A DNA stretch of 6,416 bases from Planctomycetaceae bacterium (GCA_947453125.1 CANGGC010000162.1:1-6416); one strand, 5' to 3'; positions 1-6,416 are shown, counted from the first letter of the stretch. A program made the numbers and translations. Notes: generated by a model not told the origin, from the sequence alone.

Positions 1-492
1 GACATCGGCGAGGGCGACGAGGACCTCGCATCCCGCTCGCTCGGCCCGGGCGAGAAGATCCTCACGGACGGCCGGATCGACGGGGTTGTAGAGTTGGAAC
101 CAGAACGCCCCCTCCGTGATCCGGCCGATCGTCTCCAGGCTCGCGGTCGTGCAGGTGCTGAGGATGAAGGGAAGGCGACGGGCGGTGGCCGCCCGCGCGA
201 GGGCCTCGCAGGCCCCAGGCCAGATCAGCCCCTGAAGCCCCACCGGACAGATGCCGAGCGGCGCTCCCCACGAACGCCCGAAGAGCTCGGTCTCGAGCGA
301 TACCGGTCCATGATCGGCGAGATAAAATGGATGGAGCTTGACGTCGCGGAGATCGGCGGCGTTGCTCGCCAGATTGACGTTGTCGTGGCAGCCGCCGTCG
401 AGGAAGTCGAACACGAAACCGGGGATCCGAGCCCTGGCCGCCGTTCGCAGATCGTCGACGGAGGGATAGCGGTGGTCGAAGGGAGCGCGCAT
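1..492 (-). CDS. FMN-dependent alpha-hydroxy-acid oxidase/dehydrogenase, partial (N-terminal 164 residues; C terminus beyond left edge)
   Basis: The enzyme family (glycolate oxidase, L-lactate dehydrogenase LldD, mandelate dehydrogenase) oxidises 2-hydroxy acids to 2-oxo acids using FMN bound in a TIM barrel. The visible part shows family landmarks in order: IPGFVFDFLDGG (23-34), APLGICPVGLQGL (77-89), P92 with ALARAA (97-102), LSTCTTASLE (111-120) and WFQLY (131-135). The last visible residues are LVALADV (158-164), matching the flavin-binding LTVD strand of the family. Only about the first 45% of a typical 350-400 residue protein is present, so the catalytic His and the phosphate-binding loops are not visible. 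The ATG at 492 is preceded by GAGGA with a 9-base spacer and follows the upstream stop by 20 bases. No signal peptide or membrane segment is seen, so it is probably cytoplasmic. Two odd residues stand out: F30 where spinach glycolate oxidase has Tyr24, and L161 where it has Thr155. The substrate cannot be assigned. Family assignment is firm; specificity is open. Confidence 0.9.
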   Translation of the reverse strand, partial: MRAPFDHRYPSVDDLRTAARARIPGFVFDFLDGGCHDNVNLASNAADLRDVKLHPFYLADHGPVSLETELFGRSWGAPLGICPVGLQGLIWPGACEALARAATARRLPFILSTCTTASLETIGRITEGAFWFQLYNPVDPAVREDLLARAERAGCEVLVALADV

Positions 493-501
493 GCAGTCGG
501 A

Positions 502-506
502 TCCTC
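502..506 (-). promoter_or_regulatory. Ribosome binding site of the hydroxy-acid oxidase gene
   Basis: GAGGA lies on the minus strand in the 20-base gap after the PPC gene, 9 bases before the ATG at 492. It supports that start and suggests this gene can be translated independently, unlike the PPC gene upstream, which has no obvious purine-rich site. Confidence 0.6.
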
Positions 507-512
507 GCCGGG

Positions 513-2651
513 TCAGGGGCGGGTGACGGAGACGCGCACCGGGGCACTTGCGAAGGTGTGCTTCATGACGAAGTTGATCGTCGCATGGACGGTCACCGGC
601 ACGAGCTGCCGGTCCGCCGCCGGGGCGTCGGCGGCCGCCGTGAGCGTGATGTGACCGACTGATTCCCCTCCGGTGAGAAGCGTCTTGCTGCGGGCGACAT
701 CGATTTTCACCCCCTTGGGAAGCGGGTTGCCATAGGGCGTCTCGAGGTGCTGGAGCATCATGTCGAGCGTGATGTTGCCCTTGTAGTCGGGGGCCCGTTC
801 CACGGTGATGTCGAGCCTCTGGGAGCCACCCGGCTGGAGCACCACCTCGGTGCTGCTCACCGTGATCCCACGGACGTCCATCGGCTTGGCCACCGAGACG
901 GTGTGGAGATCGACCGGATAATGCCCCCGCCCCCCTCCCGGCATGTAGATCTCCTGGAGGGGATAGGCCCGGCCGTGGATCGCGATGCTCGATCCGTCGG
1001 CACCGGAGACTCCTGCGCTCCCCGTGATCGTGACATTTCCCCATCCGGCCGGGGCGTCGGCGGCGGCCTGAAGCCAAATGCAACCGTCGTTGCCGGTGGC
1101 GAGGATCCGCCCGGGGACGGCCGTCACCCCGGCAGGGAGGCCGTCGATGGCCAGTTCGATGTCGCCCGTGAATCCGTTCCGCCTCAGGGCACGAACGTAG
1201 ATCGGCGCGGCGAGCCCCGGGGCGAGGAGTGTCTTGTCGGTGTCGGCCTCGAGAACGAAGCCTGGGGAAGCGGGGCCGACGCGGATCGCATAGGGAAATC
1301 CCGCCCCGCCGCGGCCATGGAGGTCGCGGATCTCGATCGTGTACTCGCCATCTGCCGGAGCGGCAAAGCGTTCGAGGGACGGGTCGGCGGAGAGCACGCG
1401 CTGGTAGGTGGCGTCGTCGGCCTCGGCGAGGGGCGTTCCGTCGGCCTTCAAGATCCGTAGCTTGGCATCGAGATTCGAGCCGAGGCGGCGGGCGAAGACC
1501 TCGAAGGCAAACGCCTCCCCCGCCTTGGCCATGAGCGTGAAGCGGTCGGCCTGCCCCGGGCTGTCGAGATTGCCACAGACAACCGACGGGCTGCCGATCG
1601 CCATCGTCGCCGCAGTCAACGGCGCCGCCGACCCATCAGCGGCCTGCGCCACAGCCGGCGTCGTCGCGGTCTCGAGGAGGATTGGCTCCGAGGTGACAAG
1701 CACACCAACCCCGCCGAGCGGACGCCCCTCGTACTCAGGTGCTACCAGGAGCACACCCAGCGGCACCCCGGCCGGAATCGCAACAGGCGTGGGGCCGAGC
1801 GGAAGGGGCCCGCCGGTGAACAGGCGGAGCGGTACGGCGACACCGGGAGCGACCGCCAGCGGATGCACCGATCTCACGAACGGCCGCGGTGAAGCCTCGA
1901 TCGAGTACGTCCAGTCGGCATTCCCCTGATAGCGGACATCCCGAACCTCGAGAAGGTACTCGCCCGCTTCGAGGGTTTCGACCGCGAGGAGCGGGTCGCC
2001 GGCGAGGACGTTGTCACTGGCGGCGATCGTCTGGCCGGCGAGCGTTCGCAGCGTAAGCAAAGGATCGACCCGGCTCTGCATGTCGTGGAGCCGGTTCTGC
2101 AGCCGCTGCGCGGCCAGATGGAAGACCCACGGCCCGGCAGCCTCGATGCGGATGCGCCACAGGTCGACGTCCTCTCCCTTCTCGAGCGCCCCACAAAGCG
2201 TCGCCGGAAGCGTGACAGGCTGCGCCTTGTCGATGGTGTCGTTGTCGGTCTGCTCCGCCACGATGGCCTCGCGGGCCACGACGAGCTGGCCCACCGTGCT
2301 CGCTCCGTGGGGGGTGATGACGCGGAAGTCACGAATTCCGGGAACGGCGTCGGCATCGCAGCGGATCCGCAGCCGAGTCTTCGAGGCCGAAACGTCGTTC
2401 TTGTCCCGATCCTCCGGCTTCTCGGTGTCGAGGGGGACGACCTCGACATGGACGCCTCCTCCGGAGACGATCACCGCCCCGGCCCCAGCGAGGTTGTAGC
2501 GGGCAGAGAGTTCGTGCTCGGTCGTCGCCCCCACGACCGCCGCTGTGGGGCGGAGGCTCATGAGCATCGGATAGCTGTTGTTCGTCTGCGCCCCCGCCGT
2601 GCCGGCAAGGAAGACGACCCCGAAGAGACCGGCCAGACGAGGGAATCGCAT
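513..2651 (-). CDS. Secreted PPC-domain protein with Ig-like domains (712 aa)
   Basis: This is a large exported planctomycete protein with no recognisable catalytic centre; a binding, scaffold or cell-surface role is inferred. Residues 1-21 are a Sec signal peptide (basic start MRFPR, hydrophobic LAGLFGVVFLAG, likely cleavage at AGA-Q). Residues 28-127 resemble the IPT/Ig-like fold that opens many planctomycete PPC proteins. A first PPC domain covers about 134-253 (GALEKGEDVDLWRI, then EAGEYLLEVRD). A linker/Ig-like stretch follows, then a second PPC domain at about 352-457 (GNLDSPGQADRFTL, ADGEYTIEIRD). Two Ig-like modules form the C terminus (about 464-546 and 594-710), sharing an AAADAPA motif. 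The ATG at 2651 begins 2 bases after the upstream stop and gives a clean signal peptide. The same frame stays open for 99 codons further upstream, but that part is low-complexity Arg/Pro-rich and overlaps the upstream gene, so it was rejected. No Shine-Dalgarno is visible; translation is probably coupled. Confidence 0.9.
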   Translation of the reverse strand: MRFPRLAGLFGVVFLAGTAGAQTNNSYPMLMSLRPTAAVVGATTEHELSARYNLAGAGAVIVSGGGVHVEVVPLDTEKPEDRDKNDVSASKTRLRIRCDADAVPGIRDFRVITPHGASTVGQLVVAREAIVAEQTDNDTIDKAQPVTLPATLCGALEKGEDVDLWRIRIEAAGPWVFHLAAQRLQNRLHDMQSRVDPLLTLRTLAGQTIAASDNVLAGDPLLAVETLEAGEYLLEVRDVRYQGNADWTYSIEASPRPFVRSVHPLAVAPGVAVPLRLFTGGPLPLGPTPVAIPAGVPLGVLLVAPEYEGRPLGGVGVLVTSEPILLETATTPAVAQAADGSAAPLTAATMAIGSPSVVCGNLDSPGQADRFTLMAKAGEAFAFEVFARRLGSNLDAKLRILKADGTPLAEADDATYQRVLSADPSLERFAAPADGEYTIEIRDLHGRGGAGFPYAIRVGPASPGFVLEADTDKTLLAPGLAAPIYVRALRRNGFTGDIELAIDGLPAGVTAVPGRILATGNDGCIWLQAAADAPAGWGNVTITGSAGVSGADGSSIAIHGRAYPLQEIYMPGGGRGHYPVDLHTVSVAKPMDVRGITVSSTEVVLQPGGSQRLDITVERAPDYKGNITLDMMLQHLETPYGNPLPKGVKIDVARSKTLLTGGESVGHITLTAAADAPAADRQLVPVTVHATINFVMKHTFASAPVRVSVTRP

Positions 2652-2656
2652 GGTCA
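2649..2656 (-). promoter_or_regulatory. Stop/start junction TGACCATG between the cytochrome and PPC genes
   Basis: On the minus strand the stop TGA (2656-2654) is followed by CC and then the ATG of the PPC gene (2651-2649). The preceding 20 bases contain no GGAGG-like run, so reinitiation by ribosomes finishing the upstream gene is the likely mode of translation. The spacing is read directly; coupling is inferred. Confidence 0.7.
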
Positions 2657-5164
2657 CCGCACGAAAAGGAAGTGCTTGGAATTGATCAGCGCCCAGAGAA
2701 GGTCCTGGAGCCCCTCGGTGGGCGATGGAGAGGCGGCGACGAGCTCCGCTGCGTCGGCAGCCTCGAGCGGCGACGGCGGACGGGAGAGGGTGGCGAGATA
2801 GAGCTCCTCGACAGATGCCGCTACCGGGGTGCCGGCGGCGACGAGCTTTGCCACCCGGCCGGACGCGTCGGCGACCTTCGTAGCGACGATGTCGCCGTTG
2901 AGGGTGTGGAGGGCCTGAGCGAGATTCTCGTCCGGGGTCCGCTCGCACTCGCAGACGCTCGCCCGCTTCGGCTTTCCGAATGTCACGAGGAACGGGTTGG
3001 TGTTCGCGGCGGCGGCATCGGGGAGCTCGATAGCCCGCGTCCCGAGGGGAAGGCTCGGGTGTTTCGTCCGCACGCCGGTGGCATCGTCGATGCCGTCGAG
3101 GAGCGACTCGGCCCCGAGGCGCTTGACGCGGTAGTGGCTGTAGAACCGTTCGTCGGAGGCGTTGCCGGGGGTCGGTTGCGACTCGAGCTGATAGAGCCGT
3201 GAGGTCATGATGAACCGCATCAGCCGGCGGACGTCGAAGCCGCTGCCGCGGAACTCGGCCACGAGGAGGTCCATCATCGCCGGGTTCGACGGGGGATTCG
3301 TCGAACGGATGTCGTCGATCGGCTCGACGAGCCCGCGGCCGAGGAGATAGGCGACGTAGCGGTTGACGATGTTGCGGGCGAACCAGCCGTTCTCCGGGGT
3401 GGTGAGCCAGCCGGCCAGGGCGATCCGGCGGTCATCGGCGTTCTCGATCGGCTCCCCCTCGAGCGGCGTCGGCTTCATGACCGCGCCCGACCGGGGATGT
3501 GCGACCTCGCCGGATGGATTGACGACGACGATCGTCTCGCCGCCGAAGATCCCGAACTCGGCGCTGTTCTTCGAGGCGACGCGGGCGAAGAATGCCGCGA
3601 AGCCGTAATAGTCGGCCTGCGAGATCCGTTCGTAGGGATGGTGATGGCACTTGGCGCATTGGAGCCGCGTTCCCAAGAACAGCTGCGCCGTCGACTCGGC
3701 GAGATCGGAGGGATTGTTGGCGATGCGGAAATAGTTGGCCGGGCCGCTGGCGAAAATCGATCCCTTGGCGGTGATCAGCTCGGTCACGAACCGGTCGAAG
3801 GGTTTGTTCGTCCGGAAGCTCTCCCGCAGCCAATTGTGGAGGGCCCACATCCCGCTCTCGCCGAGGACGGCCGAGTTGTTGCGGATCAGGTCGGCCCACT
3901 TGAGGCTCCACCAGGCGGCGTAGCGATCGACATGGCGGTCGCGGGCCGGGTCGCCGGTGAGGCCGAGGAGTTCGTCGACGAGCCGTTCCCGCTTGTCGGC
4001 GGCGGTGGAGGCATGGAAGGCGCGGGCCTCGTCGGCGGTAGGCAGCCCGCCTATCGAATCGAGGAACGCGCGACGGAGAAAGGTGGCGTCGTCGCAGAGG
4101 CCCGACGGCGTCAGGCCGAGCTCGGCGAACTTCCTCCCGGCCACGGCATCGAGCGGATGAGGGCTCGTCCAACCGGAGAGGTCGGCAGCGGCGGCGAACG
4201 GGACGACGAACGTCGCGATCGTCGCCTCCCCTCCGAACCGGGCCATGACGGCCCCTTGGCCCTTGCCAACGGTTGTCGCCACGCCGGTCGGGGAGACCTT
4301 CACGACCCCCTCGTCCATCGCGTCAAACCGGGCCCAGCCCGTGACATCCCGCCGCCGGCCGTCGGCATAGGTCGCCACGACCCTGATTTGCTGCGTAGCA
4401 CCAGAAGCGGCCACACGCTTGGCCGGCTCGATCTCGAGGCCGGTCACGGCCACCGAAGAGCCCGCAGGGCCTGGAGCACCGGCCGCGATCCACGAGGCGA
4501 GCAACCCGTAGTCGGCTGAGTCCTTCGCGAGCCGCGTCCCGCCGCCGTGTGGAATCCTGTTGCTCGCCTTGCCGAGGAGGAGGCTGCCGTCGGGGTTTGT
4601 CGGGCAGATGCGGCGGCTCCGCGAGGCGATGGCGATCGAGTTGAAATCGACCTCCGGATCGAAAGCCATCACCGAGAGGACAAACCCCCCCTTGCCATAC
4701 TGGCTGGCATGGCACGTGCCGGCGTTGCAGCCGGCACGAGTGAGGACAGGAAGAACGTCCCGCTCGAAGTCGGCCCGCGTCGGCGCCACGACGCCGCTCA
4801 CCGCGACCTCCACCGTCGCAGTTGCGTTGCCGACCGAGACCTCGATCCGCGCCGAGCCATTGCCCACGGCCGAGACGACGCCGGTGTCGGAGACGGTCGC
4901 CACGTCGGGGGTGGCGCTCGAAAAGCGGGCTGCGCCGGTCAGGTCATCGACGGTCTCGGCTCCGGTGCCGTCTGGCGTCACCGGCCGGACGAGCAACTGG
5001 CAGCGTTCGAGCCCGCCGTCGAGCGTCACCTGGTGGGGATGGACGGCGATCCCGGGGACAACGCCCTGGGCCGCCATCCCTCCGGCGGCCAGGCACGCCC
5101 AGACCGTGATCACGCCGACGGCCCGGGGCACCAACGCGGAGCGGTTCACGGAAGTCAGATCCAT
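2654..5164 (-). CDS. Ig-like/cytochrome c/DUF1549/DUF1553 protein (836 aa)
   Basis: This is an exported heme-binding protein of the planctomycete DUF1549/DUF1553 family, whose reaction is unknown. Order of parts: signal peptide about 1-33 (hydrophobic VGVITVWACLAAGGMAA); BIG2-like Ig domain about 38-123; cytochrome-c-like domain about 130-232 with heme motif CNAGTCH (146-152, CX4CH) and downstream GKGGF, IPHGGGTR; second Ig-like domain about 238-323; DUF1549 about 336-530, closing with CAKCHHHPYE (503-512), a CX2CH heme motif; DUF1553 about 580-836 with WFARNIVNRY, CECERTPDENLAQALHTLNGD (738-758) and the C-terminal DLLWALINSKHFLF. Length and order fit complete family members. The ATG at 5164 is preceded by the purine run GAGGGGGAA and overlaps the end of the DUF1501 gene by 10 bases. 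The frame is open for 309 codons upstream, but that is out-of-frame reading of the DUF1501 gene. DUF1549/DUF1553 genes are typically paired with DUF1501 genes, as here. Heme attachment is inferred from the motifs. Confidence 0.94.
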   Translation of the reverse strand: MDLTSVNRSALVPRAVGVITVWACLAAGGMAAQGVVPGIAVHPHQVTLDGGLERCQLLVRPVTPDGTGAETVDDLTGAARFSSATPDVATVSDTGVVSAVGNGSARIEVSVGNATATVEVAVSGVVAPTRADFERDVLPVLTRAGCNAGTCHASQYGKGGFVLSVMAFDPEVDFNSIAIASRSRRICPTNPDGSLLLGKASNRIPHGGGTRLAKDSADYGLLASWIAAGAPGPAGSSVAVTGLEIEPAKRVAASGATQQIRVVATYADGRRRDVTGWARFDAMDEGVVKVSPTGVATTVGKGQGAVMARFGGEATIATFVVPFAAAADLSGWTSPHPLDAVAGRKFAELGLTPSGLCDDATFLRRAFLDSIGGLPTADEARAFHASTAADKRERLVDELLGLTGDPARDRHVDRYAAWWSLKWADLIRNNSAVLGESGMWALHNWLRESFRTNKPFDRFVTELITAKGSIFASGPANYFRIANNPSDLAESTAQLFLGTRLQCAKCHHHPYERISQADYYGFAAFFARVASKNSAEFGIFGGETIVVVNPSGEVAHPRSGAVMKPTPLEGEPIENADDRRIALAGWLTTPENGWFARNIVNRYVAYLLGRGLVEPIDDIRSTNPPSNPAMMDLLVAEFRGSGFDVRRLMRFIMTSRLYQLESQPTPGNASDERFYSHYRVKRLGAESLLDGIDDATGVRTKHPSLPLGTRAIELPDAAAANTNPFLVTFGKPKRASVCECERTPDENLAQALHTLNGDIVATKVADASGRVAKLVAAGTPVAASVEELYLATLSRPPSPLEAADAAELVAASPSPTEGLQDLLWALINSKHFLFVR
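3644..3658 (-). other. CX2CH heme c attachment motif (CAKCH) in the DUF1549 domain
   Basis: Codons for C503-A-K-C506-H507, followed by HHPYE, form the canonical c-type heme site found at the end of DUF1549 domains. Covalent heme attachment in the periplasm is expected from the family but is not demonstrated. Confidence 0.8.
4709..4729 (-). other. CX4CH heme c attachment motif (CNAGTCH) in the N-terminal cytochrome domain
   Basis: Codons for C146-N-A-G-T-C151-H152 give a four-residue spacing between the cysteines instead of the usual two. The surrounding residues (LTRAGCNAGTCH, then GKGGF and HGGG) match the cytochrome-like domain of Ig-containing DUF1549 proteins. CX4CH spacing is a known heme-binding variant, for example in tetraheme cytochromes c3. 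Confidence 0.75.
5155..5164 (-). promoter_or_regulatory. ATGGATCTGA start/stop overlap between the DUF1501 and cytochrome genes
   Basis: On the minus strand the ATG of the cytochrome gene (5164-5162) lies inside the end of the DUF1501 gene, whose TGA is at 5157-5155. The ten-base overlap points to translational coupling and fixed stoichiometry of the two products. The overlap is read directly; the coupling is inferred. Confidence 0.75.
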
Positions 5165-6416
5165 TCGCGCACCGGTTCCCCCTCGATGAGCCGAATCGGC
5201 CGGCCGTCGGCCGCGGTGACGGTGAGATCGAGAGGCAGCCCAAGCTTGTGATAGATCGTGGCCACGACGTTTTCCGTGAACGTCTCGTGCGTCTTCGGCA
5301 GGCCTCCTTCGGCATCGGTCTCGCCGAGGACAAGGCCGCCGGGAACGCCCGCCCCGGCCATGACGACGAATCCGGCGCTCGCCCAGTGGTCGCGGCCGAT
5401 GGCCGGGTTGATCTTCGGAGTCCGGCCGAAGTCGGTCATCCAGACGACGAGCGTCTTGTCGAGCAGCCCCTGCTGTTCGAGGTCGATGAGGAGCGCCGGG
5501 ATCGCCTGGTCGACCGCCGGCATCCTGCTTTTGAGGCCGTTGAAGCAGTCGGTGTGGTGGTCCCAGCCGGGATCGCTGACAGTCACGAAGCGGACGCCAG
5601 ACTGGACGAGCCGGCGGGCGAGGAGGAGCCGCTGGCCGAAGGACGTCCGCCCGTAGTCGTCGCGGAGCGCTGCCGGCTCGGTGCCGATGTCGAAGGCCCG
5701 CTTCGTCTCCGGCGCCGTGATCATCGTGAAAGCGGTCTTGTAATGTTCGTCGAGGGCATCGAAGGCGGTCGGCTGTCGGTCGGCGAGGCGCTGGAGCCGA
5801 TCGATGCGGGCGAGGACCGCGCGGCGCCGGTCGATCCTCGCCATCTCCATGTCGAGCGGCGGGGTGATGTCGCGGACGGAAAACTTCTCGGCATTGGCAT
5901 CGGCATGGATCTCGAACGGACCGTGGGGCAATCCGAGCAATCCCGGCATGCCGCCGTTGTTCGTGCGATCGACGTGGGCCCCAAGCTGGATGAAGGGGGG
6001 AAGGGCCGACTTGAAGCCGTGCTGGTGGGAGACGACCGATCCGACACAGGGGTAGACGAGCGTCGGATTGACGTTCCGCCCCGACATGCACCAGTGGTCG
6101 GCGACGCCATGGCCGGCGTTGCGGGGATTCCAGCTGCGGAGGAGCGAGTAGCGGCCCAGTTCCCGAGCCATCCGCCCGCAGAGCTCGGTGAAGAACACCC
6201 CCGGCACCGCCGTGGAGATCGCATTCAACGGGCCGCGGACTCCGTCGGAGGCCTGCGGCTTGGGGTCGAACGTGTCGTGGTGGCTCGTTCCCCCCTGCGT
6301 CCAGATGAAGATGCAGGAGACGTCGCTGGCGGCATGGCCGGTATTCGCAAGCAGCCTGGTCGGCCCGAGGGCCCCGGCCACCGACAGCCCGGCAAGCCCA
6401 CCGGCGAGAACGCTGC
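5155..6416 (-). CDS. DUF1501 protein, partial (last 419 residues; N terminus beyond right edge)
   Basis: DUF1501 proteins belong to the alkaline-phosphatase/sulfatase-like superfamily and are usually exported by the Tat pathway; their substrate is not established. Visible landmarks in order: the tail of a hydrophobic leader (SVLAGGLAGLSVAGALG), FIWTQGGTSHHDTFDPKP, LLRSWNPRNAGHGVADHW, PGLLGLPHGPFEI, FGQRLLLARRLVQSGVRFVTV, GWDHHTDCFNGLK, LVVWMTDFGRTPKINP, GRDHW and the C-terminal PVREWI. The Asp/His residues in the HHD, DFGRTP and GRDHW motifs are candidate metal ligands by analogy with the superfamily. The frame is open to the window edge; a GTG at 6381 could serve as a start but would cut the leader, so the true start, probably with a twin-arginine motif, is likely a few codons outside. 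Family members are typically about 430-480 residues, so little is missing. It is the most upstream gene seen and overlaps the cytochrome gene by 10 bases. Confidence 0.94.
   Translation of the reverse strand, partial: SVLAGGLAGLSVAGALGPTRLLANTGHAASDVSCIFIWTQGGTSHHDTFDPKPQASDGVRGPLNAISTAVPGVFFTELCGRMARELGRYSLLRSWNPRNAGHGVADHWCMSGRNVNPTLVYPCVGSVVSHQHGFKSALPPFIQLGAHVDRTNNGGMPGLLGLPHGPFEIHADANAEKFSVRDITPPLDMEMARIDRRRAVLARIDRLQRLADRQPTAFDALDEHYKTAFTMITAPETKRAFDIGTEPAALRDDYGRTSFGQRLLLARRLVQSGVRFVTVSDPGWDHHTDCFNGLKSRMPAVDQAIPALLIDLEQQGLLDKTLVVWMTDFGRTPKINPAIGRDHWASAGFVVMAGAGVPGGLVLGETDAEGGLPKTHETFTENVVATIYHKLGLPLDLTVTAADGRPIRLIEGEPVREWI
5176..5184 (-). promoter_or_regulatory. Putative ribosome binding site of the cytochrome gene
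   Basis: The purine run GAGGGGGAA sits 11 bases before the ATG at 5164, inside the DUF1501 coding sequence. Its spacing is slightly long, so it may act together with translational coupling from the overlapping stop codon. Confidence 0.45.

Noticed and set aside
62..547. 161-codon minus-strand frame
   Set aside because: It is a shifted frame over the hydroxy-acid oxidase gene with no recognisable protein features; the true frame carries all the family motifs.
619..1064. Identical 17-base direct repeat (619-635 and 1048-1064)
   Set aside because: Both copies encode the AAADAPA motif in the two C-terminal Ig-like modules of the PPC protein. This is explained by similar protein segments and biased GC-rich codons, not by a mobile or regulatory repeat.
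2652..2948. 99-codon upstream extension of the PPC gene frame
   Set aside because: It overlaps the conserved DUF1553 C terminus of the upstream gene, is Arg-rich, and would bury the signal peptide that begins at 2651.
3497..4519. 340-codon open frame on the plus strand
   Set aside because: It lies wholly antisense to the DUF1549/DUF1553 gene, whose protein has unmistakable family motifs. Its translation is low-complexity and Arg/Gly/Glu-rich, typical of antisense frames in GC-rich DNA. The other long plus-strand frames (for example 747-1460, 2085-2801, 4547-5251) were rejected for the same reason.
5093..5104. Possible lipoprotein lipobox (VWAC, residues 21-24) in the cytochrome protein
   Set aside because: Trp at the -2 position does not fit a lipobox, and the hydrophobic segment continues past the Cys to a plausible signal peptidase I site near AAQG.
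5165..6091. 309-codon upstream extension of the cytochrome gene frame
   Set aside because: The extension is an out-of-frame reading of the DUF1501 gene and is Arg/Pro-rich. The start at 5164 gives a proper signal peptide and has a purine-rich site upstream.
6379..6381. GTG at 6381 as the start of the DUF1501 gene
   Set aside because: The frame remains open to the window edge and the residues before the GTG continue a hydrophobic leader, so the true start is more likely just outside the window.

Overview
The window looks like part of a planctomycete (Planctomycetota) chromosome. The base composition is GC-rich, and three of the four genes belong to exported families that are strongly expanded in that phylum: a DUF1501 protein, a DUF1549/DUF1553 cytochrome-c-like protein with bacterial Ig-like domains, and a PPC (pre-peptidase C-terminal) domain protein. 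The organism call is an inference from gene content; no rRNA or other marker is present.

All four genes lie on the minus strand, so transcription runs from right to left. In order of transcription they are: (1) a DUF1501 protein missing only its extreme N terminus at the right edge (5155-6416); (2) an 836-residue Ig-like/cytochrome c/DUF1549/DUF1553 protein (2654-5164); (3) a 712-residue secreted protein with two PPC domains and several Ig-like regions (513-2651); (4) the first 164 residues of an FMN-dependent alpha-hydroxy-acid oxidase/dehydrogenase, cut by the left edge (1-492). The genes overlap by 10 bases, then are separated by 2 and by 20 bases. This is a tight operon with likely translational coupling at the first two junctions. 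Its promoter and terminator lie outside the window. No gene-free stretch longer than 20 bases exists, and I saw no RNA genes, mobile elements, CRISPR arrays or terminators.

Genes 1 to 3 form the recurrent planctomycete DUF1501/DUF1549-DUF1553/PPC module. Its biochemical role is not established as far as I know. Its parts suggest an extracytoplasmic assembly: an alkaline-phosphatase-like fold with a probable Tat leader, a c-type cytochrome with two heme motifs (CX4CH and CX2CH), and an adhesive or scaffold-like PPC/Ig protein. The fourth gene adds a flavin hydroxy-acid oxidase with two unusual substitutions at positions that contact substrate and flavin in the plant glycolate oxidase. Whether this flavoenzyme exchanges electrons with the heme protein is speculative, because it shows no export signal. 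The linkage and the altered flavoenzyme site are the most notable points in the window.
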